DNA of 56,196 nucleotides from CAZEHO01 sp964511945 (GTDB lineage: Bacteria; Actinomycetota; Acidimicrobiia; Spongiisociales; UBA11373): the NCBI GenBank assembly GCA_964511945.1, contig CAZEHO010000016.1:1-56196 (forward strand). Direction: 5' to 3'. Under the pieces are notes generated by a model. It made no database searches and was not told the DNA's origin. It worked only from the letters and a program-made list of their open reading frames with translations. Both the position numbers and the translations under genes were made by a program. Shown one piece after another: positions 51,224 to 56,196 of the stretch (positions are counted from its first letter, which is position 1; each line of letters opens with the position of its first letter).

Positions 51224-54219
51224 GCTGAGAACGCCTCCCGGCCTTCCGGCCATGCCGGGCACACCAGTCTGACCGGGCACCGGTCGCAGCCGGGATTGGG
51301 GCGTGGGGTCCAATCCTCGGATGTGATGCCGTCGGCGGCTTCGGCCATCAGACCGGTCACCTCGTCGAGGCGACCGAGGTCGAACCTGCGGACGGCGACG
51401 CTCTTGCGTGATCCGAGGCCGGCCGCCGGGTACCAGAACTCGGCTCCGGTCACCGCGCCGGCCGCGGCGAGGTCGGGATCCGCGGCCGCCGCAAGCGCAT
51501 AGAAGCCAAGCTGGATCGACCTGGCCGCCTCCTCGACCGATGGGAGGCTGCTCCCCGTCTTGTAATCGACGATGCGGAGCTCCGGGTCCGCACCGCCGAC
51601 CCGGTCGATTCGATCGATCCGGCCTCTCCACGGGGTCCCGGCCACCACCATCTCGACCGGCTGCTCGAGCGCGTGACCGGTGCCGCTACTCGGCCACTTC
51701 GCGTACAGGTGCTCGAGCACTCCTCGTGCCCGCCGCATCCAGGCTTCCGCCCACGGCCCCCCACCGAACTCCTCCGGCCGCCACTGTTCCTCGAGTCGAT
51801 CCAGCGCAGCCTCTATGTCGGCATGGGGCAAGCCCTCTTCAATTGCTTCGCGCTCGACGGTTTCGAGCACGGTATGGATCAGGATGCCGAAGGACAGATA
51901 CACCGATCGGTCGGCGTCGACATGGAGGCGGCGGCGGATGGCGTAGCGCCACGGGCAGCTGAGATAGTCGTCCGCCTGTGATGGAGACAAGCTCAGATGC
52001 TCGGGCAGCAGTCCATCGTTGCGGCCCCGGCGCCGGAACCCTGCGAAGGCCGTCGGATTCCTCCCAAGCCTGGTGCCGGCATCAGCCAGTGCGGTGAGTG
52101 CAGCCAGCCGGCGGGCCGGCGTCTCCGCCGGGTCGGCCAGAAGACGCCGCAGCCAAGCCTCGGCCTCCAACGGAGTGACCGGGGCAGTGCGTTCGGGGGG
52201 CGGTTCGGTAGCGGCCCCGAGACCCTCGACCCCGGCAACCAATGGGAGGAACCGGCTCGGCATGCCGCCGCCTTCGTCGAACCCCGTCGCGGTGGCCGTC
52301 CAGATCACCCGTCTCCCGGCGCGGCTCATGGCGGTGTAGGCGAGCCGCATTTCCTCTTGCAGCCGGAACCGGGCATAGGCGGCACCGTCGCCGCCGTGGT
52401 TCGGAGAGAGGTGGCGTACCCCGAGGAGGGACTCGCGCAGCCGCAGATCCGGGAAGACCCCATCGACGGCGTCGGCGACGAACACGATGTCGAACGCGAG
52501 GCCCTTGGCCTGGTGGAGCGTCGTCATGGTGAGACGGTCCTCGTCGCGATCGCGGTACTCGAGGAGAGGGGTGGCCTCAAAATCCTCATCGGCGCTCCAT
52601 GCGGCGTAGTCGGCGAGCGTGGCCGCGGGGTTGCGCTCGGCGAGGCGGTCGAGGACCTGGGAGAGCGAGCTCAGCGCGGCTCGGTCCTCGCGGTGGCGAT
52701 CCTCGGTGAAAGCCGCGAACTGCGGAAGCGTGGTCCAGAGGTGCCAGAAGCCCGCTGCCGCCGGTTGCCGGGTCGCCCAAGATGGGTCGGCCACCAGATC
52801 CGCCAGCGCTCCACCATCCCCGGCGACGCGCTGCAGCAGCGCCGGCCAGTCTGTTCCGTGGGCGATGCGTTCCCTCTCCGTCTGACGCCAGGCCGACAGG
52901 GGGAGAGAAACGAGCGGTCCGAGCAGCAAACGTCCGATTGCCCCGGTGCGCTCGGCGCCCGAACCGGTGGCAGCCCGGACGCAGTCGAGCACGGTTCGCA
53001 CCGCGGGGTGGTCGATGAGGCGGCGGTCGGGTTGATCGTGGGGGATCCCGCGCCGTTCCAGCGCCCGGGACAGCTCGGGGAGGAACCGGCGCTTCGAGCG
53101 CACCAGGACGGCGATTCGTCGATAGGGGATCCTTTCGGCAAGGTGGATGCGCTGGATCTCGGAGGCGATCCACTCGGCCTCGTGGCTCTGCTGATCGAAC
53201 CCGTACGTCTCGACCGAACCGATCCCGGGGGCCGGAACGACCGGTCCGGCGGCGCCGGGGAGCCGGCCGCCGGCGGTGACCCGAACGGCTGCTTCCAGGA
53301 TGGCCGAGGGCACCCGAAACGACGTGGTCAGCACGATCCTTCGCGCCGGGCGCCCGGCCTCATCGATGAAGGTGGCAGGGAACTCCGCGATGTTCTCCAG
53401 TTCGGCGCCCCGGAACGAGTAGATCGATTGGTACGGGTCGCCGGCGACCGTCAGGTTGTGCGCCGGGGCGGTGATGAGATCCAGGAGCCGGGCCTGGGCC
53501 GTGGTGGTGTCCTGGTACTCATCGACCAGGACATACGGGAAGCGGGCTGCGACCAGCGATCGGATCTCGGGGTCGGCGAGGAGCTCCACGGCCCGGCGTT
53601 GCAGTGATCCGTAATCCAGCCGCCGCCGGGCTTCGAGCCGGGCTTCATACCGACCGAGGAATCCGGGCAATGCCCTCCAGTCGTCGCGCTGTTCGGCGCG
53701 CCGGCCAAGCTCGTCGGGGCCGATCAGCCGTTCCCCGCAGCGCAGGACAAAATCGGCGATTTCATCGGCAAACGAGGTCGTGGCCAGGAGACCGCGGAAC
53801 GGCTGGGGCCACTCCGCCGGGCGTTCCTCCGCCAGCAATTCGTGGACCAGCGCTACCTGCTCGGGCTTGGTCAGCAGAGTCGGCAGGGCTTCCCAGCCGA
53901 ACCGTTGGGACCCGTGGGCCTCGAGCAGCCGCATCGCCAGGGAGTGGAAGGTTGCCGCCGGGATCGCACTGTGGGATCGATCGAGCCCGGCTCCAATCCG
54001 CTCCCGCAGGTCGGCGGCACCGCGCCGCGAGAAGCTCAGGACCAGAATCTGCTCGGGAGCGTGGTCGAGCTCGTGGATGAGATGGAGCGCCCGGCGCACC
54101 AGGAACTCGGTCTTGCCGGCGCCTGGTCCGGCAACGACGAGTTGAGGCCCCTGGGTGTCGGCAATCGCCGCCGGCCACCCGGAAGGGTCGACGCGAACAT
54201 CTCCGGGCTGGTCGAGCAT
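51220..54219 (-). CDS. adnA: AdnA-like UvrD/RecB helicase-nuclease
   Basis: A 999-residue helicase-nuclease, first gene of the pair. Walker A VVAGPGAGKTEF is near residue 33, then LVLSFSRRGAADLRERI, VLVDEYQDTTTAQ, AGDPYQSIYSFRGAE, TLHQAKGLAFDIV and LAYTAMSRA. From ~770 the nuclease has CPWRYAI, GRIDRIDRV, IVDYKTGSS and CDRCPVRLVC. The LVLSFSRR..A block resembles AdnA more than AdnB. Both subunits seem able to bind ATP. The ORF is open upstream into the DUF488 gene; ATG 54219 begins the helicase. Order adnA then adnB agrees with mycobacteria. Confidence 0.85.
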   Translation of the reverse strand: MLDQPGDVRVDPSGWPAAIADTQGPQLVVAGPGAGKTEFLVRRALHLIHELDHAPEQILVLSFSRRGAADLRERIGAGLDRSHSAIPAATFHSLAMRLLEAHGSQRFGWEALPTLLTKPEQVALVHELLAEERPAEWPQPFRGLLATTSFADEIADFVLRCGERLIGPDELGRRAEQRDDWRALPGFLGRYEARLEARRRLDYGSLQRRAVELLADPEIRSLVAARFPYVLVDEYQDTTTAQARLLDLITAPAHNLTVAGDPYQSIYSFRGAELENIAEFPATFIDEAGRPARRIVLTTSFRVPSAILEAAVRVTAGGRLPGAAGPVVPAPGIGSVETYGFDQQSHEAEWIASEIQRIHLAERIPYRRIAVLVRSKRRFLPELSRALERRGIPHDQPDRRLIDHPAVRTVLDCVRAATGSGAERTGAIGRLLLGPLVSLPLSAWRQTERERIAHGTDWPALLQRVAGDGGALADLVADPSWATRQPAAAGFWHLWTTLPQFAAFTEDRHREDRAALSSLSQVLDRLAERNPAATLADYAAWSADEDFEATPLLEYRDRDEDRLTMTTLHQAKGLAFDIVFVADAVDGVFPDLRLRESLLGVRHLSPNHGGDGAAYARFRLQEEMRLAYTAMSRAGRRVIWTATATGFDEGGGMPSRFLPLVAGVEGLGAATEPPPERTAPVTPLEAEAWLRRLLADPAETPARRLAALTALADAGTRLGRNPTAFAGFRRRGRNDGLLPEHLSLSPSQADDYLSCPWRYAIRRRLHVDADRSVYLSFGILIHTVLETVEREAIEEGLPHADIEAALDRLEEQWRPEEFGGGPWAEAWMRRARGVLEHLYAKWPSSGTGHALEQPVEMVVAGTPWRGRIDRIDRVGGADPELRIVDYKTGSSLPSVEEAARSIQLGFYALAAAADPDLAAAGAVTGAEFWYPAAGLGSRKSVAVRRFDLGRLDEVTGLMAEAADGITSEDWTPRPNPGCDRCPVRLVCPAWPEGREAFSA

Positions 54220-54271
54220 CACCCTGGCGAGGCTATCGCGGGGGTGTGACGCGGCGCTCCGCCGGGCCCTC

Positions 54272-54748
54272 CTACTCCAGCCGCAGCTCGTCCTGATGTC
54301 CCTGCGCCGTCCCATCGTGCCGGAGGTGGAGGACCTGATGGCCCCTGGCGATGAATGCCGGTGCGAGCACCCGGGAGCGGTGGCAATGTGCCGGGTCTTC
54401 CTCGGCACAAAGCAGCACTGCCCGGCCTCCGGCAGCAACGGTGGCAACCGTATCGATCGCGGCCTGGAACCCCGCCGTCGACGTGAGGGCGGCGGCGTCG
54501 AGCACCCCTGAGTCGTCGAGCGCGTCGGGATCCTGCAGCATTCCGCCGAGGTGGCGGCCCATCCAGCGGTATCCGAGGCCCGAGACCGCACACCAGCCCT
54601 GCAGATGCTGCTTGGCGAAGTCGGGGGCGTGGCGGGAGTACGGCTGCGAGCGCACGTCGATGATCGTTGCTGCTCCGTTGCGGCGCAGGACATCGAGCAG
54701 CGCCGGGAACTGCCGGTCCCCGTGTCCGATCGTCAGGATCGTCGCCAT
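54272..54748 (-). CDS. DUF488 family protein
   Basis: A 158-residue DUF488 protein. It has the N-terminal TIGHGDR, the IIDVRSQPYSRHAPDF block and the LLCAEEDPAHCHRSRV block with conserved Cys-Glu and Cys-His pairs. The function is not known; the Cys/His set suggests metal or nucleic-acid related chemistry. ATG at 54748, 52 bases before adnA, on the same strand, so probably co-transcribed with the helicase pair. Confidence 0.88.
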   Translation of the reverse strand: MATILTIGHGDRQFPALLDVLRRNGAATIIDVRSQPYSRHAPDFAKQHLQGWCAVSGLGYRWMGRHLGGMLQDPDALDDSGVLDAAALTSTAGFQAAIDTVATVAAGGRAVLLCAEEDPAHCHRSRVLAPAFIARGHQVLHLRHDGTAQGHQDELRLE

Positions 54749-54814
54749 GCAGGATTACCTCGGTGGTGCTGGGTAGATTGTCGTCGCTGGGCGGCTCCGG
54801 GAGGGTATTCACCG

Positions 54815-55329
54815 ATGGGCCACGACATTCTCTCCGGCGGACTCCGTGAGATGGAGTCTCCGTTGTACCGGGAAGCGCTCACCCAGTTCAACCGCGTTGT
54901 CGAGATGCTCCGCCTCGATGACAACATCGCCGAACGGCCTCGGGTCCCGCAGCGGGCGATCATCGTCGCATTCCCGTTCCGCCATGACGACTACTCGGAC
55001 GTGGAGAGCGTTTGGGGGTATCGGGTGCAACACGTGCTCTCGATGGGTCCGACCAAGGGCGGGATCCGGCTTTGCGCCGGACGTCAACCTGGGAGAAGTA
55101 GCCGCACTGGCGATGCTGATGACGTGGAAGAGCGCCATCGTCGGTTCTGCAGAACCACCTCTGGTCGGAAGCCGAGATCGATGGCCGGCTGCGCGAGATC
55201 ATGGGCCGGGCGTCCAACGAGGTGATGGCGGTCTCCCGTCAGGAGGGTGTCGACCTGCGCACGGCTGCGCTCATCAAAGGCATCCGGAGAGTGGCGGAGG
55301 CGAAACTGGTGCGCGGGGTGTACCCGTAG
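54815..55329 (+). pseudogene. gdhA: Broken glutamate dehydrogenase gene
   Basis: The frame from ATG 54815 (GGGAGGG upstream) reads a good Glu dehydrogenase N-terminus: LYREALTQFNRVVEMLRL, RVPQRAIIVAFPF, VWGYRVQHVLSMGPTKGGIR. At about 55070 an extra base shifts the frame; the second frame carries on with FAPDVNLGEVAALAMLMTWK and AIVG. The substrate lysine motif and most of the NAD domain are missing. The C-terminal end resumes in a third frame at about 55147 with QNHLWSEAEIDGRL, MAVSRQEGVDLRTAALIKG and RGVYP, then a stop. About 240 of some 410 residues are deleted. It cannot make an active enzyme. Confidence 0.88.
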
Positions 55330-55339
55330 CGGCGGTGGG

Positions 55340-56137
55340 TTATGAGGCGGCGGTGGTAGCAGGCGCCCTGGGAACCGAAGTGCCGTCACCGCCGAACGCC
55401 GGGCAGAACTCCTGGAAGGAGCACCAATCGCAGAGGCGGCTGGGGCGGGGCGGGAACTCCTCTCGTTGGAGCGCCCGCTCGATTGCCGACCACAGCGCAC
55501 GCAGCTGGCGATCCATCGCATCGAGTTGCCGGTCGTTGACTTCGATGGTGTAGACGGTCGGTCCGTTGAGGTACATGAGGCGGAGTGCGTCCGGGGTGCG
55601 GCCGGTGCGACGGCGGATGAGCAACCCGTAGATCTTCAGGGCGAAGAAGGCGGGGATGGCATATCGCTCGGGCGGCGCCTTGCCGGTCTTGTAATCCGTG
55701 ATGATGAGCTTGCCGTCGACCTCCTCCATCCGGTCGAGGATGCCCCGAATGGTGATGCCGTCGAGCTCCTCGGTCATATCGAGTTCGCACTCGAGGGGGT
55801 CGAACGAAGACGGGTCCTCGATGGCGAAGTAGTTGGCGAGAAGTTCGAGGCTCTCGAGTCCCCAGGCTCGCTCCTCGTCGACGGAGTCGAACAGTTCGGG
55901 GTACTCGTCGTCGCGGATCTCAACCCAGGCGGAGCGGAAGAGGTCGTACAGCGCTGCCGCGTCACGGTCGGCGGCCGGCAGATCGAACAGCCGCTGCAGC
56001 GCCAGATGTGCCGTAGTCCCGCGCGCCTGATAAATGGTGGCGGGCTCGGGCAGCTTGTCGATCGCCCGGAACTTGAAGAGTTGCGGACACTGTTTGAAAT
56101 CACTGGCCCGGCTGGGGGAGAGCCGTTCGAGCACCAT
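55340..56137 (-). CDS. RecB-family PD-(D/E)XK exonuclease with Fe-S cysteines
   Basis: A 265-residue stand-alone nuclease like the RecB-family exonuclease found in many actinobacteria. LSPSRASDFKQCPQLFKFR holds the first cluster Cys, GTTAHLALQRLF the helix His, GITIRGILDRME and LIITDYKTGKAP the catalytic Asp and Asp-x-Lys, and CDWCSFQEFC the remaining three cysteines. The ATG at 56137 is chosen; a GTG six codons earlier is possible. It converges on the gdhA pseudogene. Confidence 0.88.
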   Translation of the reverse strand: MVLERLSPSRASDFKQCPQLFKFRAIDKLPEPATIYQARGTTAHLALQRLFDLPAADRDAAALYDLFRSAWVEIRDDEYPELFDSVDEERAWGLESLELLANYFAIEDPSSFDPLECELDMTEELDGITIRGILDRMEEVDGKLIITDYKTGKAPPERYAIPAFFALKIYGLLIRRRTGRTPDALRLMYLNGPTVYTIEVNDRQLDAMDRQLRALWSAIERALQREEFPPRPSRLCDWCSFQEFCPAFGGDGTSVPRAPATTAAS

Positions 56138-56155
56138 GAGAGGAATATAGGACAC

Positions 56156-56196
56156 GGGAGTGACACGCGTGTGATTCGAGCTCCCGGGCGAAGCTC
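56156..56196. repeat. Edge sequence resembling the repeat tail
   Basis: The last bases (GAGCTCCCGGGCGAAGCTC) resemble the sequence after repeat copy 1 at 6342 (AGCTCCCGAGCGAAGCC). The window ends before it can be decided whether a third copy of the 160-bp repeat follows. Confidence 0.4.

Noticed and set aside
54220..54693. Extension of adnA to 1157 residues
   Set aside because: Overlaps the DUF488 gene on the same strand in another frame; the helicase N-terminus starts at 54219.
1..56196. tRNA, rRNA, CRISPR or prophage features
   Set aside because: I found no cloverleaf-like segment with conserved T-loop, no regularly spaced direct repeats, and no integrase or phage structural genes. A dedicated search (tRNAscan, CRISPR finder) could still reveal something I missed.

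Overview
The window is high-GC DNA (dense genes, many GTG starts, short intergenic gaps, frequent 1-10 bp start/stop overlaps) that reads as the chromosome of an Actinomycetota member. Supporting genes are the F420-pathway guanylyltransferase (cofC), a mycothiol-type maleylpyruvate-isomerase-family protein, an AdnA/AdnB-like helicase-nuclease pair and a tandem pair of dynamin-like GTPases. A deep-branching class such as Acidimicrobiia is a guess from gene content only. I see no rRNA, tRNA, CRISPR array, prophage or intact insertion sequence. No gene-free stretch exceeds about 300 bases; the longest are 6179-6469 and 15870-16140, both occupied by a dispersed repeat, and 12922-13153, which holds short-period repeats.

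Layout. 1-9.7 kb: SDR oxidoreductase, orphan sugar-type ABC ATPase, a minus-strand operon cofC / PIG-L deacetylase / saccharopine-dehydrogenase-like protein, divergent pyruvate kinase, repeat copy 1, a small Nfu-N-like protein, a VanW/PASTA wall protein and a RecB-family nuclease. 9.7-16 kb: a radical SAM protein with a viperin-like C-terminal layout, an HD-GYP phosphodiesterase, a coiled-coil protein with a nuclease-like motif, and two overlapping GTPases followed by repeat copy 2. 16-25.4 kb: eIF2B-like protein, lipid kinase-like protein, phosphoribosyltransferase, UMF1 transporter, AlkD-like repair protein, proline-catabolic dehydrogenase and a three-gene ABC-2 exporter. 25.4-32.8 kb: moaA, a thermonuclease/lamin-tail lipoprotein, alpha/beta hydrolase, threonine aldolase, a UMF1 transporter with a large inserted ectodomain, trmO and a maleylpyruvate-isomerase-like protein.

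32.8-39.2 kb is the most striking block: nurA-herA-sbcD-sbcC, four co-directional genes with overlapping or closely spaced ends. It reproduces in a bacterium the Mre11-Rad50-HerA-NurA end-resection operon known from archaea. 39.2-48.1 kb: CoA-transferase/racemase, ABC-2 exporter pair, ychF, a K+/H+-antiporter operon with a fused RCK/USP regulator and a tiny FlgM-like gene, dtd and a pirin behind a palindromic site. 48.1-56.2 kb: an adnB/adnA-like operon, a DUF488 protein, a clearly broken glutamate dehydrogenase gene and another RecB-family Fe-S nuclease. The window therefore codes for two separate DNA-end-processing machines (NurA-HerA-SbcCD and AdnAB-like), plus two free-standing RecB-type nucleases and an AlkD-like repair protein.

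Signs of decay or rearrangement are the glutamate dehydrogenase pseudogene (54815-55329), a CARDB-like C-terminal remnant (25309-25419), the two-copy repeat, and short GGGAACT-type repeats.
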